From Fragum whitleyi (lineage: Eukaryota; Mollusca; Bivalvia; Cardiida; Cardiidae): a stretch of 64,000 bases of DNA. A program made the translations under genes and the position numbers. Below, piece after piece: positions 50,100 to 61,444 of the stretch. Each line of letters opens with the position of its first letter. Within the stretch, counting starts at the first letter, position 1. The stretch covers positions 39,798,679 through 39,862,678 of the forward strand of contig OX411559.1 of the NCBI GenBank assembly GCA_948146395.1. The letters are read 5' to 3'. The notes under the pieces are model-generated. The model did no database searches. It saw only the letters and a list, made by a program, of their open reading frames with translations, and was not told the origin of the DNA.

Positions 50100-52150
50100 C
50101 CTTTTATTGAAATGACTTTAACTTATTTTATACCTACAAATCTATGAAATTTAAGGTAGTTCAAACTTTTTTTTCATCTGTCCGTCTGCGTCTGTCCATC
50201 CAAAATCGTTGGTCTGACCGTCTGTCTGACTGACGGATCCAGAAAAAATTTCAAGTTTTTTTAATAGTTCAAACGCTTATTTTATACGGTCGTTTGGCAA
50301 CTAAAACAGATTAATTACAGTCTTGAAATGATGTTTTTCCGATGTTTTCGATACACCACACAAATATTCATATCGTCGGTAGACGAAAAAAAAGGTCATA
50401 ACCACAGTCGAATAAGCAGTCGTTTGGAACGACTGGTTGCCAGTTACTGTTGTCAATGATTGTTTTACAACCAATTATTTTTCCTGACTGTCTGCAATTC
50501 TCCTCAAATATCTAAATTTTAAATAACAACTATTTTGTTTTGAAAATCATTTGCTTTGCCTTTTTAATCGAATTCAATCTAACATAAGCACCTCGATTTC
50601 AAAAATTTATGCGATGCTTAGAGTAGATTGAAAAATCAGACAGTTCAATTCATTGTTTTAACCTGATTTTACAATAACGAGCTGTGAATCATGTAAATGC
50701 TAACCCTGCTCCGATACAGGGAAATCATTCCTATGGATCTAAATTAGATATATATGTTTTGTTTTCTGTTGGTTTGATATTTTTACGGAATTCAAAGTAG
50801 AACTCTTCCTTCGTGACAGAAGTTTAGGCGATGCCTAGAGAATTTACGAAGCAGACGGACTGATAGACTATTTCAATCTGACCCTGATCGAATACAGAGA
50901 AAAACATTTTGAACGAATCTAAGTAAAATATGAACGTATTGTTTATTAGTTGCTCTAATATTTTTACGGAATTTGACATAGCATCCTGCTTTCGGGACAG
51001 AAGTTTAGGCGATGCCTAGAGTGTACTCGGAGCAGTCGAATTAATAGACTATTTCCATCTGACCCTGCACAAATACAGTCAAAAACATTGAAATGTATCT
51101 TAATAACATATAAAAGTATTGTTTATCAGTTGCCTTGATAATTTAACATAATTTAATGTAGCACCCTGCATTCATGACAGAAGTTTAGGCGATGCCTAGA
51201 GTAATTACGGACTGATAGACTTTTTTCATCACATCCCTCTCGAATACAGAGAAAATCACCCATTTGAATCTAAAAAAGATATGAATATCTTGTTTATCAG
51301 GAGCTTTGGTATTTTTACAGAATTTGATATAGCGCCCTGCATTCATGACAAGAGTTTAGGCGATGCCTAGAGTATTTATGAAGCAGACGGATTGAAAGTC
51401 TTTTTTCATCTAACCCTGCTCGAATACAAAGAAAATCACTCCTATGAATATAAATAAGATATAAATATTTTGTTTATCAGTTGCTTTGATATTTTTACAG
51501 AATTTGATATAGCACCCCGCCTTCATGACAGAAGTTTAGGCGATGCCTAGAATATATTTCGGAGCAGTCGAATTGATAGACTTTTTTCCATCAGACCCTG
51601 CTCGAATACAGAGAAAAACATTTCAATGAATCCAAATAAGATATGAATGTATTGTTTATCAGTTACCTTGATAATTTTACAAAATTTAATGTAGCACCCC
51701 GCCTTCATGACAGAAGTTTAGGCGATGCCTAGAGTAATTACAAAGCAGCCTGACTGATATACTTTTTTCAACTGACCTTTCTCGAATACTGAGAAAATCA
51801 CTCAAATAAATCCAAATAAGATATAAATGTATTGTTTATCAGCTGATTTGATATTTTTACGAGATACAATGTAGCACCCTGCCAGAAGTTTAGGCGATGC
51901 CTTGAGTAATATCGAAGCAGACGGATGGATAGACTTTTTCATCTAAATTCGATTAATATGAATTATTAGTTTTATTATTAGTTATAATTAGTTGCCCATA
52001 GCATTAGTTGCCTATATAATTTTACATAAATCAATGTAGCAGCATGCCGTCATGACAGAAATTAAGGCGATGCTACGATGAGTATTTACGAAGAAGATGG
52101 ATCGTTACCCTATTTTTATCTAATCTTTATATAATTCGATTCATTTATCC
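50100..52150 (+). repeat. 180-bp satellite, left array, diverged
   Basis: ttaggcgatgcctagag or a close variant at 50826, 51007, 51187, 51358, 51538, 51720, 51892 and 52066, spacing 171-182 bp. Monomers include cgaatacagagaaaa, atgtattgtttatcag and gtagcaccc-gccttcatgaca. The first about 720 bp (50100-50820) hold only weak similarity. Periphery of the array is degraded on both sides. Confidence 0.85.
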
Positions 52151-53057
52151 ATATATTTTTTAAATTCAAGTTTCTCAATGTTATACCTGTAGAAATCGAT
52201 AAATAACTTGCGAATTCAGGCCTTTTTATTTGCTTATTTTAGCTTATGATTTCTATGTTTTATTTTTTATTTTTTATACCAATCCGGAATCTTTATTTTT
52301 AAGGTAAAATTACAATACAAACTTTTTTATACAAACCTATTAAATCCGAAATTCAGAACCCATAACACTACAAGCCCTTGTTATTAAATAGATCAACAGA
52401 CAACGTATTGAATGCAATTCATTACGGTCATACGATACCAGATGTGCCATGTGGCGTTTTATGGTCATAATTTTGGCATATCTCAATAAACATGTATATT
52501 TCGGGTCCTTGAAGTAACATACATCTATCGAGTAAGTGATTTACCGCTTGGTTGCAATGGGATCAATATGTAAATGTGACATCTCAAATTTAAATAACTC
52601 ACACATCTTAAGATTTACATTTTGAAATAATTTTTCATTATGAATATCGATTTATATTTGGAAATAGATAAAAGAAATCTTATGCTTTAACAAGTTAATG
52701 TGATTAAAACTTCATTATTACCCTTTAAATATTGATGATAAAGAATAAAGAAAATAACAAAAGATGCATATTTTGCTTCCATTATATTCTCGTATTTAAC
52801 TATTAAAGAGAAGCATATATGGAAAAATACTTAAGTTATAAATAAAAAAAAAAATGCAAGTAATTTTACAGACGGGTAGAATTACTAAAGTCTAGAAAAT
52901 GCTACAAAAGCCAAGATTTCTCCAATTTGATCCAACTTGTTCAAAGTCACGGACGAGGGCTGATTTTTTTAAAGAGGATGCCTATCAGTTTCTGCTGGTC
53001 ATATAAATTATAAGATTATTATTATCTGCATATATACTTAAAATTAGTGTTCCGCTT

Positions 53058-53104
<47 letters not shown>

Positions 53105-54006
53105 TAATTGCAAAGATTTGCTATTAAATGCCTCTTACAAGAAAAATGTTACGTGATTTTATAAGGAATCCAGTCCTGCACGTTTGATATCATATTTTGA
53201 ATTCATATAGAAAATAATCAATTATGAAAAAAAGGCTTGATATGTAGTTTTTATGTTCATGTAACATTTTAAAGTCAAATTTGTAAGACTTGGAGAAGAA
53301 ACTAATAAAAAAGAAACAATGTTTAATAACTAAATAACCAATCACATCTCATCTAGATTATACCTAAGGTGGGGGCTTACACAACTTATCCAATCATGGT
53401 TATCAATGACAAAAATGGGCGGGGTTATAATTATTGCCTACAATACTCTGGTATATTTTAAGATAACGTTTACGTAAGAAGGGCGGAGCTTAGGTAATCG
53501 ATTATCGTGTCTTATCATTGTCCATTGACTTTTAAATTAGAAATTAAACAAATCAAAAGCGTTCCCAAATTTTTGTTTTCTAAACGTATTCCCATTCAAT
53601 ATCTTGACCTTGCATCACAAGCTATAAGCATTTAGCGAAAACCTTATTTTTTCTACATAAACACAATTGACAGACGTAGGAATAAAACAGCCCCCTAATT
53701 TGCATGCATGCATTATTTAAATTATTTACAATAGTGTTGCGGTGACCCATAGAAATAGCGCAGTTTTTCTATGTGCAGTTGGTTGACTACATAATTGAAT
53801 AACTTGATATCATTGGTTTTCATCAATTTTCGTGCTCTCTAATTGGCTGAAAAATTGGGTTAATTCCTCAATGAAAACAATTTTAAGCGGGTAGTTAATT
53901 TTTAAGCTTGCGCACAAAGAAGTCCCATTAAAAACATGTTTAATTATGGAGAAAAACTTCCATTTTGCCTCTTGATATTTAATCAAAGATATGAAGAGAA
54001 TAATTT
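52151..54006. other. AT-rich stretch, no gene seen
   Basis: Includes a 38-base poly-T run at 53061-53098. No exon of SMCHD1 or any other gene could be recognised. Confidence 0.45.
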
Positions 54007-54110
54007 TTAATTTCATTGAGGTATGGAACTAAAAACATAATCACACTGTATGAATACTCGGAATCATACAGTGTGATTATGTTTTTAGTTTCATGCCTAA
54101 ATGAAATTAA
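54007..54110. mobile_element. Near-perfect 47-bp-arm hairpin
   Basis: Arms ttaatttcattgaggtatgg plus aactaaaaacataatcacac, and the complement ending atgaaattaa, separated by about 10 bp (atactcggaa). The inner 27 bp match without mismatch. Confidence 0.88.
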
Positions 54111-54218
54111 GGAAAACTCTGTCCATCTGTTATTTGTACCAAATTCTTTTCTTATTCAATTTATTATTTATGTCAAAGTAACACAAACGACTGTCCTATA
54201 TCCTGAAGCTTAATTAAA

Positions 54219-55931
54219 AACAAGAGGGCCGTTGGCCCTGGGTGCGCTCACCTGAGAAAAAAGCTTCATTACCTAGGTATGTCCATGCAACCACAGAAAA
54301 AGAGATTTTCACTTATTCAATCAAATAACATTTGAAATAATCATTCCCCCCCCCCTCTGCTCCTCCCCTGGACATTATTTATTTAAGCTTTTTCCATAAA
54401 AGGTCTGTGATCAGCTAATCTATGCCAAATATACAGGCTGAGTCTGAGACTTTTAAAGTTTTCTTTAATAAGTTGATCAATACATGACAAATATAAAGGC
54501 TGTAGGGATTCAAAATTCTCAACAAAGCACTCCCCCCTCCCCCCAAGATGCTCTGCACCTGGTGAATCTACAGTCATGATTTTAACTAATTAAATATATG
54601 TCCATATGCTGGTCATCCATACCAATTTTCAAGTCTGTAGGACTCCTGGCTCATTAGAAGAAGTTTAAAGATTTCAAAAATGATCCAAAGTAATACCCCC
54701 TCCCCAAAACACTCAGCACCTGGTGACCCTACAGTCATAATTTTAGCTATTTTTATTTATGTCAATATATTGATCACCCATGACAATTTTCAAGTCTGTA
54801 GGGTTCCTGATCAAGGAGAAAAATAAGGTTAAAGATTTCAAAATTGATCCAAAGTACTACTCCCTGCCCCCTAATGCTCCGCATCTGTCGGCCCTACATT
54901 CATGATTTTAGCTATTTTATTTTAGATCCATATGCTTATCATCCATGCCAATATTGAAGTCTGTAGGGCTCCTGGTTCATTAGAATATGAAGATTAAAGT
55001 TACAAAATTTTCACAAAAGTACTGCCCCCTCCCCCCTGGTGCTCCGCACCTGGTGGCTTTACAGTCATGATTTTAGCTGTTTTTATTAAGGTCTATGAGC
55101 TGATCCTCCATGCCAATTTTCAAGTCTGTAGGGCTTGTGGTTCAGAAGAAGAAGAAGGTTAAAATTTACAAAATTTTCACAAAAGTACTACCCTCTCCCC
55201 CTTGGTGCTCCGCACCGGGTGAATCTACAGTCATGATTTTAGCTATTTTTATAAAGGTCCATATGCTGATCATCCATGCCAATATTCAAATCTGTAGGAC
55301 TCCTGGTTCAGAAGAAGAAAAAGGTTGAAGATTACAAAATTTTCATCAAGGTACTACCCCCTCCCCCTTGGTGCTCTGCACCTGGTGGCCCTACAAATAA
55401 GATTTTAGCTATTTATATTGAGGTCTATGAGCTGATCATCCATGCCAATTTTCAAGTCTGTAGGGCTTGTGGTTCAGAAGAAGAAGAAGGTTAAAGATTA
55501 CAAAATTTACGCAAAGTACTACCCCCTCCCCCCTGGTGCTCCGCACCTGGTGGCCCAACAGATATGATTTTAGCTATTTTCATTGAGGTCTATGAGCTAA
55601 TCATCCATGCCAAATTTCAAGGCTTTAGGGCTGCTGGTTCAGAAGACGAAGAATTTTAAAGATTTTCATAAATTTTTAACTTTGGTTGCCATAGCAACCA
55701 GAGTTTTTCACCGATTTCAATTCTTTTAGCAATTCTTAAAGGGGACCACCTAAGGAACATTTCTGCCAAGTTTGGTTAAAATTGGCCTAGTAGTTTAGGA
55801 GGAGATGTCGTTTAAAGAAATTGTTGACGGACGACGGACGACGGACGACGCACGACGGACGACGCACGGACGCCGGACAAAAGGTGATCACAATAGCTCA
55901 CTTGAGCACGTTGTGCTCAGGTGAGCTAAAA
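54219..55931 (-). mobile_element. Family J tandem-core element
   Basis: Head aacaagagggccgttggccc then gctcacctga; tail cggacgacggacgacgcacg, GAGCAC/GTGCTC hairpin and aggtgagctaaaaa. Seven core units at about 165 bp, marked by caagtctgtaggg at 54630, 54791, 54956, 55121, 55287, 55453 and 55618, each with a cccctcccccctggtgctcc-like tract. Confidence 0.87.
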
Positions 55932-57556
55932 ACAAAAAAAAAACAGCTTGAATGGAAATTTATCTGATAGGATTTATCAAAATGAATAACAAAAATAAGT
56001 TTTCAGCTTTAAGTAAGCTCCAAAGTTTACAGACGGAATTAATAATTGTGAAACATTGCACTTTTTTTCTGGCCGTTGCTATATGGTCACGGGAGGTAGC
56101 TCTGAAATAGACTCCAAGACTAAAGTTAAGAAATTACACCATTTTTCACATTATAATTCCAAGGTAATACCACATCAACACGAAATATTTTGATTATCAT
56201 TGAAATCTTAATTTATTCATCTTTCCATTAATACTTGTAACGTATACCCCTCTGAATTAAATAATTGTAATCTACTAAAAATATCCATATTTCAGGCATG
56301 ATTGGCCATATTACAAAGAATGTAGTTGAAAAATTTGAAAACGTTACCTAAGCAAGGGCGTAAGTACCATTTCGCACAAATCAAAATGGTGTAACACACC
56401 CTCCCTCGAAAAATGTCACTGATGAATGAACATAACATCGAATCTACAGCTTATTCCATAAAGCTATAGTTACAATGTTTAGAATATTCACCAAACTCAA
56501 AACATAGAATAAGGGCGCGGACAGAGGAAATTCATCTTAAGTCAAAGATCACATGTCGCCCCGCCATTTTCGATGTAGAATTGATCTTTCGCGTCTCGAT
56601 CTAACTTGTACACCTATGCGATGCTTTGCATGTGTTGCAAAAAAATGTTATAGATTTACAAGTTTGAGTGAGATATTAGAATAAGGTTGTTAAGAAGAAG
56701 TCGGATTAAACTATTTTTACCCTTTGAGACAAATAGTAGCATGAAAGCGCGACTCATACTTGTAAACCTATACCTATCACCAATTTCAGGTGTTTTTTTT
56801 TTAAGTTTTATCCCAATATTATAAGCTGTAGTAACGGAATCTTGTCACAAGTTCTCTCAACAGCATTGCAAGAAGTTTCATTTATTTGGGATTCATATGG
56901 TGTTAGAATTTTTTGCAATATTATGTAACATGTGGATTGTTACATTTTCTGCATACTTGAACATCCATGTTTTTATTTAAACAGTAAATAATGTAAAATA
57001 CATGTAGAAAAGGTCGATGTTTGTATGTATTGACTAATCAATTCGTCGGTATTCGTCAAACAGACAAGTCAACAGACTAACTTTTATCTTTTTAATATAT
57101 AACACTTAATTCCTGCTACCATTCCCCCATATCATCATTAATTAAATGTATCTATCAGAGATTCTATATTTGGGAAGTTAAGATAATAGATAATACGTCG
57201 GAGCTTGAGAAGCTTCCTTACTAAACCATTTAAGTGGAAATATTTATTTATTTTACAGAATGAAAATACCTACAGTTAAATTTGAAATGAATTCGACACA
57301 GAATTCACATTTCTCATTTACTAAATAATATTGAAAGATAGCTACTGTTCATAAAAGAAATCGACTGACCAGTCAAAGCATTCATTTGTTTTTAGGATGA
57401 CTGTTCACCTCCGTCATATTTCGCCGTTTTGTTCATTTAGGACGTCCGCTGGTCCGGTTTTGCATTTTCTGCGATTTAAAAATGTTTACATACTTTAAAC
57501 ATCACTTAAATTTCAGTCATATATATATGCAAGGCAGTTGATTGAATTTAATAAAA
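55932..57556. other. AT-rich stretch, no gene seen
   Basis: Apparently low in repeats. No exon recognised on either strand. Confidence 0.4.
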
Positions 57557-57557
57557 A

Positions 57558-59128
57558 ACAAGAGGCCCAAGAGGGCCTGTATCGCTCCACTGGATTAAAA
57601 ATCTCAAGATTTGAAAGAGAGATATTGAAAATAGAAGGTAATGAAAGTGAACAGCATTCAAAAGGAATTCTGACTTTTTCTAAGTTGAAACTAACTTATA
57701 AAGAAATGAAATTATTTAACTAATATGTAAAATTACAAGGAAGAAAACTATATAGATATCACTTTGAAACAAGAGGACCAGAATGACCATAAACAGCTGA
57801 CCTGAATTTTATTGATCCAGTGGATCTCATCCAATCCAAATTTCTAGAACAACTTTAGAAGAGGGTCACCCAAGGAACATTCTGGTAAAGTTTCATTAAA
57901 TTAAGCCTAATTGTTCAGGAGGAGATGAGATTCAAAGATTCCAGGGTAAAAAAAAGCCCCGCCCTGCCACGCCCATATTTGGGGGTCAATCCAAAATTTC
58001 TAGAACAACTTTAGAAGAGGGTCACCCAAGGAACATTCTGGTAAAGTTTCATTGAAATCCGCCCAATGGTTCAAGAGGATATGAGATTCAAAGATTTCGG
58101 GGTCAAAATAAGGCCCGCCCTGCAACGCCCATATTTGGGGGTCAATCCAAATTTCTTGAACAACTTTAGAAGAGGGTCACCCAAGGAACATTCTGGTAAA
58201 GTTTCATTAAAATTGGCCTAATGGTTCAGGAGGAGATGTCGTTCAAAGATTTTGGGGTCAAAATAAGCCCCGCCCTGCCACACCCATATTTGGGGGTCAA
58301 TCCAAATTTCTTGAACAACTTTAGAAGAGGGTCACCCAAGGAACATTCTGGTAAAGTTTCATTGAAATCGGCTCAATGGTTCAGGAGGAGATGTCGTTCA
58401 AAGATTTTGGGGTCAAAATATGCCCCGCCCTGCCACGCCCTTATTTGGGGGTCAATCCAAATTTCTTGAACAACTTTAGAAGAGGGTCACCCAAGGAACA
58501 TTCTGGTAAAGTTTCATTGAAATCCGCCCAATGGTTTAGGAGGAGATGAGGTTCAAAGATTTTGGGGTCAAAATATGCCCCGCCCTGCCACGCCCATATT
58601 TGGGGGTCAATCAAAATTTCTTGAACAACTCTAAAAGAGGGTCACCCAAGGAAAATTCTGGTAAAGTTTCATTAAAATTGGCCTAATGGTTCAGGAGGAG
58701 ATGTTGTTCAAAGATTTTGGGGTCAAAATAAGCCCCGCCCTGCCACGCCCATATTTGGGGGTCAATCCAAATTTCTTGAACAACTTAAGAAGAGGGTCAC
58801 CCAAGGAACATTCTGGTAAAGTTTCATTGAAATCGGCTCAATGGTTCAGGAGGAGATGTCGTTCAAAGATTTTGGGGTCAAAATATGCCCCGCCCTGCCA
58901 CGCCCTTATTTGGGGGTCAATCCAAATTTCTTGAACAACTTTAGAAGAGGGTCACCCAAGGAACATTCTGGTAAAGTTTCATTGAAATCCGCCCAATGGT
59001 TCAGGAGGAGAAGATGTTTAAAGAAAAGTTTACGCACGGACGCACGGACGCACGGACGCACGCACGCACGCACGACGGACACCTCGCCATGACAATAGCT
59101 CGCTGGCCTTCGGCCAGTGGAGCTAATA
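57558..59128 (-). mobile_element. Family F tandem-core element, copy 2, 155-bp units
   Basis: Head acaagaggcccaagagggcc and tcgctccactgg; tail acgcacggacgcacggacgc, then tggccttcggccagtggagctaa. A second head (aaacaagaggaccagaatga) at 57767 suggests a family G element fused or inserted near the left end. Core units recur every 155 bp (58221, 58376, 58531, 58686, 58841, 58996), giving repeated short frames that are not genes. Confidence 0.85.
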
Positions 59129-59455
59129 ACTTTGAAGTTAAATACAATCCTGAGTCCAGAAAGATAATCGGTACATTCTGTTTAAAAAACATACCCAGCT
59201 TTGTTAGCAAGTGCACGTGCAAAGCGAGGTATAATTTGCAAACAGTTTGCACCGTTTTGTCACATTGAAAGCAAGACAGATGTTTTGTATATAGAAACGT
59301 ACGAACGTTTCCAACAATATTGGTAATCCGATAATGATGAAAATAGCGTATTCGAATTATATTTTATACCGGGATCTATTGCACGTTCCACATTTTGTAT
59401 TTACATGAAAATGTTATTAAGGCTCTCCAAACTTTTACTTATGATCAATGCTAAG
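59129..59455. other. Spacer with a foldback remnant
   Basis: gcaagtgcacgtgcaaagcgaggtataattt...gcaccgttttgtcac resembles one arm of the foldback at 36489-36617. Otherwise featureless. Confidence 0.4.
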
Positions 59456-61440
59456 CTTTATTTTTAATCGGGCCGCTAGGCTGGTGGTTCCTTTGTTTTA
59501 CCTTCAGGCCGTCAGGCTATTGGTACTAGTCGCCAGGCCGCTAGGCCACTTGGCTGATTTGTATCAGTCTTTATTTTACCTTAAGGCCGCCAGTTCGCTG
59601 GGCCGCGAAACCATGGTGCCACTGTCACCATTGGATGTTAGTTCAACCAGTCTTTAATATACCTTCAGGCCACCAGGCAACTAGGCCGCTGGTTATTTCT
59701 GCTTTATTTCTTTAAGGTTGCCAGGCCGCTTATCCGCAGGGCCGATAAATCGGTTATTTTATCAGTCTTTACTTAAATGCAGGCCTCCCGGCCATTTTTC
59801 TTTCAGTCCTTGTCTTACTTTCAGGCCAGCAATCTGCTGGGCCGCCAAGCCGCTCGTCCGCTAGGCATTTGGTTCTCTCCAAGCAGCCCAGTGGCCAAGC
59901 GGCCTGAGGGTAAGAAATGACTGACAGAACCACCTGCCTAGCTGCACAGCGGCTTTTTGACGTAATAAAGCCTGGCAGTCTGAAGGTTAAGTTAATATTG
60001 ATAGAACCACTAGCTAAGCAGCGAAGGTGTAGCGACACAGCAGCCCGTTGGTCCAGCAGGGTAAAAAAAAAATATAAAGACAAAACGAACAAAAAACTTA
60101 GCGGCAGAGCGGCCTTACGGCGTAGAAGACTTGCGTACTGTAGGAAAACATAGACTAATATAGCAATCAAACGAGCGGCCTGAAAAATGATAAAAGAGTT
60201 TTAGAAAAACCGACCTAGCATCCCAGCGGCTAAGTGGCCTGAAGGTCAAATAAAGACTGATACAAATACCACCCTGGCGGTCCAGTAGCCTAGCGTCCCA
60301 GCGGCCTAGCAGCCCAAGCTACCTAATAGCCTGACAGCCTAGTGGTTCTATCAGTCTTTTTTATACATTTAGACTACCAGGCTTAATTAGGCTAATAGCC
60401 GCGTGGACGCTGGACTTCTAGGCCGCTGCACCCCTAGGCCAATGTGTCGCTAGGCTGGTGGCCCAATCTGTCTATATTTTACAATCAGGCTGCCAGGTCA
60501 CTAGGCCGCCAGGCCGCTTGGCATCTAGGCTTTCGATTCGTCTGGTTTTATCTTATCTTTGGTCGCCAGGCCGCTAGGCCACACGGCCAGTTAATCTATC
60601 GGATCAATTTGTCTCGAGGCCTCCACGCCTCCACGCCGCTAGGCTTCTGGTCCATCAGTATTCATTTGACCTTCAGGCAGCTAGGTCGTTGGGCCGCTTA
60701 GTTGGTGGTTCTATCAGAATTTATTTGACCTTCAGGCCGCAAGACCGGTAGCCGCTGGGCGGCTCGGCCACTTGGCTGCAAGGCTAGTGTTTCTATCAGT
60801 CAGCTTTATGAACGTCAGGCCGCGAGCTCGCTACACCGTGGGCCGTTTTGCTGGTGGTTCTAACACCCTGTATTTTACCTTCAGGCTCCCAGGCCGCATG
60901 ACTGCGAGGCGGCTAGACTAGTGGTTCTATAAGCCTAAACTACAGGCTGTCGGAATGCTAGGCAGCTGAGCTGCAGGGCCGCTAGGCTGTTGGTTCTATC
61001 AGTCTTTGTTTTATTTTAGGTCGCCACGTTGCTAAATTGGTGGCTCTATCAAGGATTTTTTTTTATAGATTCAGATCGCTAGGTCCATAGACTGGTGGTT
61101 CTATCAGTCTTTTTTCTACGTTTCGGCCGCCAAGCCTGAAGGTTAAACAATAACTAATGGAACAACAAGCCCGTTTTTCTTAGGCTGGTAGTTCCATCAG
61201 TCTTTATTTGACTTTCAGGCCGCTAGGTAGTTGGGTCGCTAAGCTGGTGGTTCTATCAATATTCATTTGACAGTAGGGCCTGAAGGCCGCTGGACGGCTG
61301 GGCCACTTGGCTGTTAGGCTACTGGTTCTATCTGTCTTTTTTGATCTTCAGGCCGCGTGCCCGTTAGGCCGCTAGACCACAAGGCTGCTAGACTGCTTGG
61401 CTGGTTGTTCTATAACACTTTATTCAACATTCAAACAACC
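59456..61440. repeat. GC-rich degenerate minisatellite with an inverted block
   Basis: Irregular blocks of ggccgctaggc/gccgccaggc alternate with AT-rich links reading 'ggtggttctatcagtcttta' and 'ttttaccttcagg'. In 59881-60340 the same words appear reverse-complemented (agcggcctgaaggt, aaagactgata, agaaccac), then the original orientation resumes. Far more GC-rich than the rest of the window. No stable reading frame. Confidence 0.8.
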
Positions 61441-61444
61441 AATC

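Noticed and set aside
58221..59268. Overlapping frames starting MVQEEMSFKDFGVKISPALP
   Set aside because: They follow the 155-bp unit of the family F element, have no homology I recognise and end in the microsatellite tail.
59456..61440. GC-rich block as a coding exon or CpG-island promoter
   Set aside because: Stops in all frames and irregular repeats with an inverted section. No open frame longer than would be expected.
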